Shown: positions 9,768-19,002, counted from the stretch's first letter. The stretch: 64,000 bases of DNA from Spartobacteria bacterium (GCA_003169695.1 PNAS01000044.1:1-64000), one strand, 5' to 3'. Notes: generated by a model not told the origin, from the sequence alone. Numbers and translations are program-made.

Positions 9768-11524
9768 ATCTGCACAACTTCTTCGCCGAGCTGAAGCGAC
9801 GCAACGTTTACAAAGTCGCGGTCGCCTACGCGGTGGTCGGCTGGTTGGTGATACAAGTCACGGCGACCATTGTTCCGGCACTGCATCTTCCTGATGGCCT
9901 AACGACTGCGGTTGTGGTGCTGACTTTGGTCGGCTTTCCGGTTGCGCTCGTTATCGCGTGGGCCTTCGAAATGACGCCGGAAGGGATGAAGCGAACTGAA
10001 AATGTTTCGCCCGATGAAGTCATTCCCCAATGGAGCAAACGAAAATTTGCCGCGCTCATTATCGGCATCGCGGTAATTGCCGCTGGCCTCCTCGCTTTTC
10101 AATTGTTGCGCTTTTCAAGATCGACAATCACTGCGACTGCTGACGCCAAATCGATCGCGGTGCTGCCGTTTGTGAACATGAGCGCGGATAAAAACGACGA
10201 GTATTTGAGTGACGGGATGACCGAGGAATTGATCAATGTGCTGTCGAAGGTGCCGGGATTGCGCGTGCCAGGACGAACATCCTGTTTTGCGTTCAAGGGC
10301 AAAAACGAAGAGGACATCTTTCGTAAAGTCGGCGATCAGCTGCACGTGGGCACGGTGTTGGAAGGAAGCGTGCGCAAAGCCGACGAGAAACTGCGCGTGA
10401 CCGCTCAGCTGATCAATGTGAGCGACGGTTATCATCTCTGGTCGAGGGATTATGACGGTGACGTAAAGGACATTCTCAATTTTCAGAGCAGCGTGGCCGA
10501 GCAAGTAGTGCAGGCCTTGCAAGTGCATCTTGGCGCTGAAGCGGCGCGCGCATTATCAAAGAAACCGACGGAGAATCCGGAAGCACATCGACTCTATTTG
10601 CTGGGGCGGTACGAGTTCGCCAAGTACACGCAGACCGGCTGGAATAATGCGATCCGTTATTACGAGGAGGCGCTGCGAATTGATCCTGAATTTGCGCTGG
10701 CCTACTGCGGATTGGCTGACAACTACGCTTACATGGGAAGCGTGGTGATGCCGGAGAAGGAAGCCATCGCAAAGGAAAAGGAATTTGCCCAAAAGGCGCT
10801 GGAACTCGATCCGGAACTGGCGGAGGCGCACATGTCCTTCGCCCTGACACTCGTCGCTGATTATGATTGGCGGAATGGTCTGAAAGAATTCGATCGCGCG
10901 CTCGAACTGAATCCGAATCTGGCATTCGCCTATGAGTTACAAGCCTGGACCGTGAACGGGCTTGGTCGATTCGACGAGGCGATTGCCAAGACCAGGAAAG
11001 CGGTCGAACTCGATCCGCTGAATCCGTTCTTTCAAATGAGTTTGAGCTTCTTCCAGTATTGGGCACGTCAATACGACGACGCGATCCCGCAAGCCAGAAA
11101 GACTCTGGCGATGGATCCGAATTCAGCGATCAGCCACGTTTTGTTAGGCCTCTCTTTCCTTAAGAGAGGCGACACGACCGGCGCCATCGCGGAATTGCAA
11201 AACTCCAAAACTCCGGATCCCGGCGCGTGGTATCAAGGATTCCTCGGCTACGCTTATGCCATCTCCGGAGATCGGGCGAAAGCCGAGCAGTCACTGCGCG
11301 AGCTCGAAGAGGTTGCGAAACGGCAATACGTCAGTCCAACGGCGTTCGCGACGATCTATCTTGGACTTGGCCAAAAAGAAAAATGTTTGGATTGGCTGGA
11401 AAAATCTTACGAGCAGCAGGACAGCGCGTGTTGGTATATTAAGATTGATCAGATCTACGACAGCGTTCGCAACGAGCCGCGCTTCCAGGCGCTCGTGAAA
11501 AAAATCTTTGGCGAAGAACAATGA
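9764..11524 (+). CDS. TolB-like domain/TPR membrane protein, array member 6
   Basis: The start is the ATG at 9764 (ATGA overlap with the previous stop), giving 586 residues beginning MNLHNFFAELKRRNVYKVA; a longer reading from 9698 would only re-read the upstream gene. The membrane domain is a further subtype (VVGWLVIQVTATIVPALHLP). The TolB-like domain begins KSIAVLPFVNMSADKNDEYL, closely matching member 1, and contains VGTVLEGSVRK and LWSRDYDGD. TPRs follow, with a closing IYDSVRNEPRFQALV. The stop overlaps the next start by 4 bp. Confidence 0.85.
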   Translation: MNLHNFFAELKRRNVYKVAVAYAVVGWLVIQVTATIVPALHLPDGLTTAVVVLTLVGFPVALVIAWAFEMTPEGMKRTENVSPDEVIPQWSKRKFAALIIGIAVIAAGLLAFQLLRFSRSTITATADAKSIAVLPFVNMSADKNDEYLSDGMTEELINVLSKVPGLRVPGRTSCFAFKGKNEEDIFRKVGDQLHVGTVLEGSVRKADEKLRVTAQLINVSDGYHLWSRDYDGDVKDILNFQSSVAEQVVQALQVHLGAEAARALSKKPTENPEAHRLYLLGRYEFAKYTQTGWNNAIRYYEEALRIDPEFALAYCGLADNYAYMGSVVMPEKEAIAKEKEFAQKALELDPELAEAHMSFALTLVADYDWRNGLKEFDRALELNPNLAFAYELQAWTVNGLGRFDEAIAKTRKAVELDPLNPFFQMSLSFFQYWARQYDDAIPQARKTLAMDPNSAISHVLLGLSFLKRGDTTGAIAELQNSKTPDPGAWYQGFLGYAYAISGDRAKAEQSLRELEEVAKRQYVSPTAFATIYLGLGQKEKCLDWLEKSYEQQDSACWYIKIDQIYDSVRNEPRFQALVKKIFGEEQ

Positions 11525-13339
11525 AGATCGACAATTTCTTTGCCGAGCTGAAGCGGCGCAATGTTTACAAGGTAGCGATTGCGTACGTCGTCGCAGGTTG
11601 GGCGCTCTCGCAAGGAATCGCGCAGGTGTTTCCGGTCTTCGATGTTCCGAACTGGATCATCCGTTTAATCGTCCTGCTCATAATAATCGGGCTACCGATC
11701 GCGCTTGTGCTCGCATGGAGTCTTGAGATCACGCCCCAAGGAATTAAGCGCACCGAAACGGCCGACACGATGACGGCGACCGCGCGAAAGAAGAAACACG
11801 TCTGGATTTACGTCGTTGTTATCGGCGCGATCCTCTCGATCGGTCTCTTCTTTCTTGGTCGCTACACTGCTCTGGATACCGCCAGTCCGGCTCGGACTTC
11901 GAATAAATCGATTGCGGTGCTGGCGTTTAGCGACTTATCGCCGAACCATGATCAAGAGTCGTTTTCCGTCGGAATGGCGGAGGAAATTCTCAACGCGCTT
12001 GCGCACATCAGAGGCCTGAAAGTCGTAGGTCGGTCGTCCTCTTTTTTCTACAAAGGGAAGAACGTCAGTTTGAAACAGATCGGTTCCGAGCTCGGCGTCG
12101 CTAACGTTCTCGAGGGCTCGGTTCGCAAACAGGGCGAGCAAGTGCGCATCATCTCGGCACTGACTCGCGCCGCCGATGGTTTGCAGGTCTGGTCGAAGAC
12201 TTACAACGGAACACTCGCCAACATCTTTGATCTTCAGGAATCGTTCGCGCGCGACATCGCCGGCGAACTCAATGTCGTGCTGGCCGATCCTTCCGAAGGT
12301 CGTCTCGTAGATAAGCCGACCGACGATGCGCAGGCTTACGCATTATTCATCGAAAGCGCAGACTCTTGTTAGCCAACGCGTCGGCGACAGTCTGCCTCGT
12401 GCGATTGCCTTGCTTAAGGAGGCGACGCGGCTCGATCCTAACTTCGCGCGCGCCTGGGGCAAACTGGCAGTCGCGCTCGCGGTCGAGCCGCAATATTCCG
12501 GCGCAGATTGGCAGACGAACTGGGCCGCGGCGGAGAAAGCCGCGCATCGAGCGATCGACATCGATGCGAAAAGCGCCGAAGCCTATACGGCGCTTGGCTA
12601 CATTGATTTTTCCCGACGCCGCTATCGCGAGATGGTCGAGCCTGCGCAACGCGCAATCGCCATCGATCCAAACGACGTCACTGCGAATTTCTGGTTGGCA
12701 AATCAACTGGCCGCAATGGGGCGCATCGCGGAAACGGAAACAGTGAACGATCGTGCGCTCGCCGCGGACCCGGCCAATGATCTCGTCATTTTCTACAAGG
12801 CAATGGGCCGCTGGGACATGGGCGACAAGGCCACGGCAGTCAAACTCGCAAAACGAACGGAGGCGCTCGGCAGTCCCTTTGGCGGATTGGTGCTTGGATT
12901 TTCGGCCGCGGCGGACGGCGATCCCGATTCAGGGGCAGAATCATTCTCGCAGGGTTTCGGTGCGTTCAAGAGTGGGTTCAGCAAGGAGGAGTTAGCCGCG
13001 ATTTTTCGTGGCAGCTACGGCGACGAGGCGAAACGAACAGCAGGGCTTGCTGTCATCGCCGCACATCCACATGACCAGTTTGCGGGCACGCTGTTGCTCC
13101 TTTTGGGTGAACCCGAACAGTCCTTCGCCTCCTTCGAACGCGATGGCATCGGACTGTCGGATGCATATTACACTTTTCTCTGGCAACCGGACGCATGGTC
13201 ACGCAAGGCTCGGCAGTACCCGGCCTTTCAAGCTTTCGCAAAACGGATCGGTTTGGTTGATTACTGGAAACAAAATCGCTGGCCGGACCTCTGTCAGCCC
13301 ACCCCGGAACGCGGTCCGGACGCTTTCATCTGCCAATGA
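11521..13339 (+). pseudogene. TolB-like domain/TPR membrane protein, array member 7, single-base frameshift
   Basis: Two overlapping readings (11521-12372 and the frame ending at 13339) are the two halves of one family member. The first ends AYALFIESADSC and stop; the second frame continues AQTLVSQRVGDSLPRAIALL, which is exactly where a sister protein would read LFIEAQTLV. Removing one A from the AAA at 12353-12355 restores a 605-codon gene. The N-terminal domain matches member 2 (VVAGWALSQGIAQVFPVF). The TolB-like part is a variant (KSIAVLAFSDLSPNHDQESF). Apart from the shift both halves are intact, so a sequencing or assembly error, a very recent mutation or phase variation are all possible. 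The downstream half ends in an ATGA overlap with member 8. Confidence 0.75.
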
Positions 13340-15093
13340 ACTTCTTCGCCGAATTGAAGCGACGCAACGTTTACAAAGTCGCTGTCGCGTACGCGGTGGT
13401 GTCGTGGCTGTTGATTCAGGCGGCGTCGATTTTCTTTCCGGCTTTCGACGCGCCGCCATGGGTGATGAAGATATTTATCCTCGTCATCATCTTCGGCTTT
13501 CCCGTTGCGCTGATTTTCTCCTGGGCGTTTGAGATCACGTCCGAAGGAATCAAGCTCGAATCCGAGATCGATCCGAACAAATCAATCGCGCGTCGGACTG
13601 GGCGAAAGATTGTTGCCGTAACCATTGCGCTCGCTGTCGCCGCAGCCGGGTTGTTCGTGTATCAACTCGTACGCTCGAAGTCGGATTCATCGGGATCGCC
13701 GACCGCGGCAACGATCGCGAATAAATCGATCGCAGTGCTGCCATTCGACAACCTTAGTCGCGATCCCGACAACGCTTACTTTTGCGAAGGCGTGCAGGAT
13801 GAAATCCTGACGCGGTTGGCCAAAGTCGCGGATCTGAAAGTAATTTCGCGCACATCGACGCAACATTTCAAAAGCACACCGGACAATCTTCCCCAGATCG
13901 CGAAGCAACTTGGGGTGGCCCACATTTTGGAAGGCAGCGTGCAGAAAGCGAGCGATCAGGTCCGGGTGAATGTGCAGCTCATCAACGCTCTCACCGACGC
14001 ACATCTTTGGGCTGACACTTACGATCGGAAACTGACGGATATTTTCGCAGTCGAAAGCGAAATCGCGAAAACGATCGCCGAGACGTTGCAAGCAAGGCTT
14101 ACCGGCTCGGAGAAGAGCTCGATCGCGAAAACACCGACGGTGAATCCGGAAGCTTACGAGCTTTATCTCAAAGGAAAATTTTTCGCGGAGAAGCGGACCG
14201 GTGCGGACTTGCGCAAATCGATCGAGTATTATGATCAAGCGATCGCAAAGGATCCTGGTTACCCGCTCGCTTATGTCGGCCTGGCTGATTCTCATCTGCT
14301 TCTTACCGCCTACGGCGCTACTTCTACGAAAGAGGAAGTTTCTCCCGCCAGAGCCGCTCTAAAGAAAGCGCTGGCCCTGGATGATTCGCTGGCGCAGGCC
14401 CACGCATCATCGGGATTGCTTGCCACCCTCGAACTCGACCTCAACCGTGCGATTACCGAATTAGAGCGCGCGATTCAGTTAAATCCAAATTATGCGACGG
14501 CGCACCATTGGATCGCACTTCCGTTGATGGCGATCGGCCAGTCTGATCGCGCGATTGTGGAAGGAAAACGCGCGATCGAGCTCGATCCGCTCTCGTTAAT
14601 TTGCAACGCCGATCTCGCTTGGGTCTATTTTAATGCACGCCGCTACGACGAAACGGAGGCGCAGGCTCGCAAGACTTTGGAAATGGATCCGCGTTTTTAT
14701 GTGGCGCATTACTATCTCGGGGAAGCCCTTCAGTTTAAGGGGAAGCTCACTGACGCGACTGCCGAGTATCAGAAATCCTTCGAATCAAATAACGATCCGT
14801 TCTCGCTCGCCATGCTCGGCCAGGCTTGTGCTCGCCAAGGAAAAACGGACGAGGCGCGAAAGGTTCTCGCACGCCTGAGGAAACAGGCAAAATCGCAATA
14901 CATCTCCCCCTATGCTTTCGCGGTTGTTCTTACTGCGTTAGGCGATAAGGCGCACGCGATCGACGAATTGGAGCATGGCTACGACGACACCGGATTCTAC
15001 ATTTCTCTCATCAAAGTAGATCCACTGTTCGACGATCTTCGCGGCGATCCGCGTTTCGACGCGCTCGTGCGAAAGATTACCGGCGGGAAATAG
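13336..15093 (+). CDS. TolB-like domain/TPR membrane protein, array member 8 (last)
   Basis: This 585-residue protein begins MNFFAELKRRNVYKVAVAY at the ATG at 13336, overlapping the previous stop by 4 bp. Its three-helix domain is a separate subtype (VVSWLLIQAASIFFPAFDAP, then SWAFEITSEGIK). The TolB-like domain (KSIAVLPFDNLSRDPDNAY; HILEGSVQK; LWADTYDRK) is nearly the same as in member 3. TPRs follow and the protein ends VDPLFDDLRGDPRFDALV. It is the last gene of the array; 110 bp of intergenic DNA separates it from an unrelated methyltransferase. Confidence 0.85.
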   Translation: MNFFAELKRRNVYKVAVAYAVVSWLLIQAASIFFPAFDAPPWVMKIFILVIIFGFPVALIFSWAFEITSEGIKLESEIDPNKSIARRTGRKIVAVTIALAVAAAGLFVYQLVRSKSDSSGSPTAATIANKSIAVLPFDNLSRDPDNAYFCEGVQDEILTRLAKVADLKVISRTSTQHFKSTPDNLPQIAKQLGVAHILEGSVQKASDQVRVNVQLINALTDAHLWADTYDRKLTDIFAVESEIAKTIAETLQARLTGSEKSSIAKTPTVNPEAYELYLKGKFFAEKRTGADLRKSIEYYDQAIAKDPGYPLAYVGLADSHLLLTAYGATSTKEEVSPARAALKKALALDDSLAQAHASSGLLATLELDLNRAITELERAIQLNPNYATAHHWIALPLMAIGQSDRAIVEGKRAIELDPLSLICNADLAWVYFNARRYDETEAQARKTLEMDPRFYVAHYYLGEALQFKGKLTDATAEYQKSFESNNDPFSLAMLGQACARQGKTDEARKVLARLRKQAKSQYISPYAFAVVLTALGDKAHAIDELEHGYDDTGFYISLIKVDPLFDDLRGDPRFDALVRKITGGK

Positions 15094-15203
15094 CGAACAC
15101 GCGCAAACGTAGCACAGCGCCCGCTGCGAGCTTGACGCGCTGTTTCAGGATTTAATTTGCAAACAATTTTTGAAGCGCGGTCCGGCGTGAGGTAGAAACA
15201 GTC

Positions 15204-15929
15204 GTGCCATTCTCCAACGTCTACGACGATGCCCAGAGGGCCGAAGCATACGCGACTCTCGAGTTTCCCGGAACATACTATCTCGCATATCGCGATCTGC
15301 CGGCGATAATCGACAAACACGTTGCCGGACGCGAAGCCCTTGACTTTGGATGCGGGGCCGGACGCTCGACGCGGTTTCTGAAAAAGCTCGGTTTCAATGC
15401 GATCGGGCTCGACATATCAACGCGCATGATCCAACTGGCGACCGACGCCGATCCAGAGGGAAGCTATCGGCTGGTCGATGACGGCGACTTCAGCGCCTTC
15501 GATCAAACTCGCTTTGATCTGATTCTTTCTGTCTTCGCTTTTGACAACATTCCCGATGTGGCCAGGCGATGTGAACTATTGCGTCGCCTCTCACGATTAC
15601 TGAACGACGACGGGCGCATCATCTTGCTCGGCTCGACGCCGGACATCTACACTCATGAATGGGTATCCTTCACCACCAAAGATTTTCCAGAGAATCGTCG
15701 CGCAAAGGGCGGTTCGCCGGTGCGGATCGTGATGAAGGACGTGACGGATGCGCGTCCCGTCGTCGACGTTGTTTGGTTCCATGAGGACTATCTGAAACTT
15801 TTCGCTGCCGCTGAACTCGACCTCATCGCTCATCACACACCGCTCGGGCGAAAGAATGAGCCATACCATTGGCTGGCCGAGACATCGATCGCCCCATGGG
15901 TCATCTACGTCCTGGCGGAAAAGCAGTAA
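15204..15929 (+). CDS. Class I SAM-dependent methyltransferase
   Basis: The 241-residue protein starts at a GTG at 15204 with a GAGGTAG Shine-Dalgarno-like sequence about 10 bases upstream. SAM-binding motif I reads ALDFGCGAGRSTRFL (about 46-60), followed by GLDISTRMIQLA (motif II acidic residue) and FDLILSVFAFDNI (motif IV region). This is the methyltransferase 11/25 fold. The substrate cannot be inferred. It stands alone between the TPR array and a convergent secreted-protein gene. Confidence 0.85.
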   Translation: MPFSNVYDDAQRAEAYATLEFPGTYYLAYRDLPAIIDKHVAGREALDFGCGAGRSTRFLKKLGFNAIGLDISTRMIQLATDADPEGSYRLVDDGDFSAFDQTRFDLILSVFAFDNIPDVARRCELLRRLSRLLNDDGRIILLGSTPDIYTHEWVSFTTKDFPENRRAKGGSPVRIVMKDVTDARPVVDVVWFHEDYLKLFAAAELDLIAHHTPLGRKNEPYHWLAETSIAPWVIYVLAEKQ

Positions 15930-15930
15930 A

Positions 15931-15960
15931 GATCGACAATCTCTCGGATTGTCTCCGATC
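15931..15960. terminator. Hairpin after the methyltransferase gene
   Basis: GACAATC (15935-15941) pairs with GATTGTC (15947-15953) around a 5-base loop, and flanking GATC (15931-15934) can pair with GATC (15957-15960). It sits 2 bp after the stop codon between converging genes. There is no clear T-run, so the terminator role is an inference. Confidence 0.4.
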
Positions 15961-16026
15961 ACTGACCTCCCCGGCTCGCCGTAGCTTCACGCGAAGGCGG
16001 CTGACTTCCCGCTGCCGACTTCTGTT

Positions 16027-16494
16027 CTACGTCTTGTCGTAAACGGCTTTGCCTTTGAACTTCTTCCCGTCCGCGCCTGTCCCGTTAATGGTGACCGTGC
16101 GCGATTTGCCATCCGCCGAGACCGTGATCCGACCCGACCAGACGGTCTTGCCATCCTTCATCGTGGTGATGTCGTTGGTCCGATCGTTGACCATTTTGTA
16201 GGCGACGGAGTTGTAGGGCAAATTCCCTTTCACCGGGTAGGCTTTCCCATCGAATTTGCCGACCCAGACGCTGTGCGTCGGTTTCCCATCCTTGTCCACG
16301 CCGTCTACAGTCACCTTAATTTTGTCCTTCTGCTCCGCGTAAACGACGGTGGTGTTCTTGCCCATCCCCACCGGGATTTTTGATTTCGCCTCATTGAACT
16401 TCCATGTGCCCAGCTGAGCGTTGGCTGCAAAACAGGCTGTTGCCGCCACAAACGACAGGGCGACCGCCATTACTGCAATTCGGATTTTCATCAT
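16027..16494 (-). CDS. Small secreted protein of unknown function
   Basis: This 155-residue protein has a signal peptide (MMKIRIAVMAVALSFVAATA, with cleavage probably after CFAANA). The mature part begins with LGTWKFNEAKSKI, a motif typical of small exported proteins of unknown role in Acidobacteria and Verrucomicrobia, and continues as a beta-rich region with repeated DGK elements. Either of the first two Met codons could start it. It is convergent with the methyltransferase. No enzyme motif is visible. Confidence 0.75.
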   Translation of the reverse strand: MMKIRIAVMAVALSFVAATACFAANAQLGTWKFNEAKSKIPVGMGKNTTVVYAEQKDKIKVTVDGVDKDGKPTHSVWVGKFDGKAYPVKGNLPYNSVAYKMVNDRTNDITTMKDGKTVWSGRITVSADGKSRTVTINGTGADGKKFKGKAVYDKT

Positions 16495-16736
16495 GCGGCG
16501 ATTCCGGCAGAAATGCTAGTAGGCGTCAATATCAATTCGCGCGCGGAGCGTACGCGAGGAGACCGCGGATTGAGAATGGTGAAGATCGACAATTATCGCC
16601 AGAGGTGTGTGCGGAGGAAATAGAAGGACAGGATTGACCCGATTTTAACGAGACCCAAATCGCCTGAATCCGGTTAATCTTGTCTCGCTTGAAAATAGCA
16701 TTGACGGGAAATCGAAATCCGGACTTCGATGCTCTC

Positions 16737-17225
16737 ATGAAAACAAGATTTATTCTGAGTTTGTGTATTGCATTGGTCCCGATGACGGTCGCTTTCGCCG
16801 CGGGTGCCGATGAGAAAGCAGTGCGCGACGCCGATGCGGAATGGTCGAGAGTCGCAGCAGCGAAAGATCTCGATAAGACGGTCTCCTTCTATGCCGACGA
16901 CGCGATGGTCCTGCCGCCGAACCAATCGATGGTCACATCGAAGACTGGCATTCGAAATTTGTGGAAAGGATTTCTCGACAGCTTGACGGATATCAATTGG
17001 AAAACCACTCGCGTGGAAATGGCGAAGTCCGGCGAGATGGGTTATTTGATCGGCACCTACGCGATGACGATGAAAGACGGCACCAAGGATACAGGCAAGT
17101 ACTGCGAGGTTTGGAAAAAACAAGCCGATGGCAAATGGAAAGTCACCGCCGACATGTTCAGTTCCGATTTGCCCGCCACACCTGCATCATCTTCACCAGC
17201 GCCCGCGGCACCCGAGAAAAAGTAA
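16737..17225 (+). CDS. Exported DUF4440/SnoaL-like (NTF2-fold) protein
   Basis: The start is set at the ATG at 16737 (162 residues), which places a clean signal peptide MKTRFILSLCIALVPMTVAF at the N-terminus; a longer reading from 16680 adds 19 residues without signal character. The mature domain (EKAVRDADAEWSRVAAAKDL ... SFYADDAMVLPPNQ ... YCEVWKKQADGKWKV) is the DUF4440/SnoaL-like NTF2 fold. The tail is rich in Pro, Ala and Ser. These small cone-shaped proteins bind or isomerise small hydrophobic molecules; the ligand here is unknown. Confidence 0.8.
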   Translation: MKTRFILSLCIALVPMTVAFAAGADEKAVRDADAEWSRVAAAKDLDKTVSFYADDAMVLPPNQSMVTSKTGIRNLWKGFLDSLTDINWKTTRVEMAKSGEMGYLIGTYAMTMKDGTKDTGKYCEVWKKQADGKWKVTADMFSSDLPATPASSSPAPAAPEKK

Positions 17226-17274
17226 TCCGAGCCGAACGGGGAACCGCAGAAGCTGACGCACAATAGGAGGACAT

Positions 17275-17799
17275 ATGCCGATCACTGCCTTCAACAGTTT
17301 CACCGACGGCCTCGATCCGAATCAACGGAGTCGCGAACATTTCATTGCCAACATCAACGTGGAGGACGACCGCCTCTGGGTTCCTTATGCGAATGGTGTC
17401 TGGTTCCAGCCGTGCTGCTTTAACGTCACGTCTGGAGGATTCAGCGTCGTTCTGAAAGGTCTCCCCGGCGCCAAGCTGGGCACTCACTACCATGTGGGCA
17501 CCGTTCGTGGCTATACTATGCGTGGTCACTGGCGATACCTGGAGCATGACTGGATTGCAAAGCCCGGAACATTTATCTACGAACCCGCCGGCGAGGCTCA
17601 CACGCTGGTCATCACGGACGACTCACCAGAGGCAGCGCTGATTCTTTTCATAGTCGAGGGCGGCCTCATCTATCTGGACAAGGCGGTGGACGGTGGCTTT
17701 GCTGCCTTCGAGGACGGATTCACCGCTCTGGAGCTGACTCGGAAGCACTATCGCGAGGCCGGTTTGGATGTGCGCCAACTGGACCTGCTCGTGCGCTGA
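17275..17799 (+). CDS. Cupin-domain dioxygenase-like protein (2,4'-dihydroxyacetophenone dioxygenase family)
   Basis: The 174-residue protein has a strong ribosome site (AGGAGG at 17265-17270) 4 bases before the ATG. The cupin motif LGTHYHVGTVRGYTMRGHWR supplies the metal-binding His residues (HYH), and the second motif is PGTFIYEPAGEAHTLV. The spacing resembles the 2,4'-dihydroxyacetophenone dioxygenase/ChrR-cupin group. The Fe or Zn dependence and the substrate are inferred from family only. It lies among NTF2-fold genes on the same strand. Confidence 0.75.
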   Translation: MPITAFNSFTDGLDPNQRSREHFIANINVEDDRLWVPYANGVWFQPCCFNVTSGGFSVVLKGLPGAKLGTHYHVGTVRGYTMRGHWRYLEHDWIAKPGTFIYEPAGEAHTLVITDDSPEAALILFIVEGGLIYLDKAVDGGFAAFEDGFTALELTRKHYREAGLDVRQLDLLVR

Positions 17800-17910
17800 T
17801 CGTTAGGCAGCGGCGAGATCATCGCAAAAGGAAATAAACCCAAGGCTTTCTCAACCTACAATCTCCGCGAGATCATCGTGCCGAAGACGCCACATGAACG
17901 GACGCTGTAA
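17800..17910 (+). pseudogene. Possible 3' remnant of an unidentified gene
   Basis: Directly after the cupin stop, the same frame stays open and reads GEIIAKGNKPKAFSTYNLRE followed by IIVPKTPHERTL and a TAA at 17908-17910. There is no start codon of its own. The composition looks like a protein C-terminus rather than random sequence, but no family is recognised. It may be the residue of a deleted gene. Confidence 0.25.
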
Positions 17911-17945
17911 CTGTAGGGGAAGCTAACAGCTCCTGCTCCGATGAT

Positions 17946-18347
17946 ATGAGCGAGTTGAATGACTTCGCTTCCCGTTACGCGAAGGCGTGGTGCAGCCAAA
18001 ACCCTGAAAGTGTCGCTGCGTTCTATGCCGAGAACGGTTCCCTGAGCGTGAACGAAGGAACGCCCGCCGTCGGGCGAACGGCGATTGCCAGGGAAGCGCA
18101 AGCCTTCATGACAACATTTCCGGACATGGTCGTGACGATGGACAAGGTCGTGCACAACTCGGACGGAACGAAATTCCATTGGACATTAACTGGAACCAAC
18201 ACCGGACCGGGCGGCACAGGAAAACGCGTTCGAATCAGCGGCTACGAACTTTGGGAGATCGACAATGACGGACTCATCGCAGAATCGAAAGGTCATTTCG
18301 ACAACGCCGAGTACGAACGCCAGCTCAAGCACGGAGTCGACGGTTAA
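17946..18347 (+). CDS. SnoaL-like/NTF2-fold protein, ester-cyclase type
   Basis: The protein has 133 residues with no signal peptide. MSELNDFASRYAKAWCSQNP and VAAFYAENGSLSVNEG are the opening motifs of SnoaL-like polyketide-cyclase domains, and FMTTFPDMVVTMDKVV plus HWTLTGTNTGPGGTG complete the cone-shaped fold. The role is probably small-molecule binding or isomerisation; the ligand is unknown. The stop is 6 bp before the next gene, so the two may be co-transcribed. Confidence 0.8.
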   Translation: MSELNDFASRYAKAWCSQNPESVAAFYAENGSLSVNEGTPAVGRTAIAREAQAFMTTFPDMVVTMDKVVHNSDGTKFHWTLTGTNTGPGGTGKRVRISGYELWEIDNDGLIAESKGHFDNAEYERQLKHGVDG

Positions 18348-18353
18348 TCGACC

Positions 18354-18943
18354 ATGCCAACGCAAATGGGCGAATTCGATTTCATCTCGGTTCTCATCTC
18401 ACTCATCATCGGCCTCGGCATAACCAATCTGCCTTCCGGAGCAGGCCGCGCGTTTTACCGGCGCCAAAAGAGCCCAATCGATGAGGTCCACATGGTTCTG
18501 ACCGCCTCGACTCTGCTCATCCTGATCTTGAACTGGTGGGTGATTTTTTCCTGGAGAGCGGAGACCAACTGGACGTTCGAGAAGTTTCTGGTCCTGATTG
18601 TTTGGATGGTTTCGCTCTTCATGCTCACCATCTTTCTTTATCCTCCGGATTTATCGGAGTCGGAAGAGCATCGCGATATTTGGTTGCAAAATCGCGTCGG
18701 CTACTACGGCGCCTACGTCGTCATGTGTCTCTTCGATATCTTGCAAACAGCCATGCGCGGCGGCCTGTTCCATCCAATCTGGTATCTTCCGTATGTTGGT
18801 CATTACGCCTTGCTCAGTGTGCCGCCGGCCTGGCCCTGCGCCGGCGGGGTTACGACCGATTCTTTGCCTGGTACCAGCTCATCACCATCCTGGCCTGGTC
18901 GCTTCTCGTCAGGCGTTTTCTTCTCAAAGCGGGTTTAACATGA
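18354..18943 (+). pseudogene. Multi-pass membrane protein with a frameshift near its C-terminus
   Basis: The frame from the ATG at 18354 encodes a hydrophobic protein with several helices (FISVLISLIIGLGITNL; LLILILNWWVIFSW; VWMVSLFMLTIFLY; YVVMCLFDILQTAM), but after YALLSV it turns into low-complexity sequence. The frame +1 to it continues AAGLALRRRGYDRFFAWYQL then ITILAWSLLVRRFLLKAGLT and stops at 18943. Adding one base after the GTG near 18820 (GTGGCC instead of GTGCC) joins both into a 196-residue protein, about the size of its relative at 20171. The product has no known function. A sequencing error or a real recent mutation is possible. Confidence 0.65.
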
Positions 18944-19002
18944 ATCTTGGCAATCGACATTTGTCGAGCGCGCGGGCACTCTCACTGCGGTCCCGCTAGC
19001 AA

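Larger units (their letters stand above)
201..13400 (+). repeat. Eight dispersed copies of a conserved ~60-bp gene-start segment
   Basis: Each array gene opens with nearly the same DNA encoding NFFAELKRRNVYKVA. Copies begin at about 201, 1961, 3731, 5506, 7566, 9776, 11533 and 13339, and share a core such as GAAGCGGCGCAACGTTTACA with few changes, mostly at third positions. The nucleotide-level conservation at the start is stronger than in the rest of the genes, which suggests recent duplication, gene conversion or selection on the RNA around the initiation site. Confidence 0.8.

Noticed and set aside
15132-15158. Promoter before the methyltransferase (TTGACG with TAATTT)
   Set aside because: The spacer is only 15 bp and the -10 match is poor, so it is not listed as a feature.
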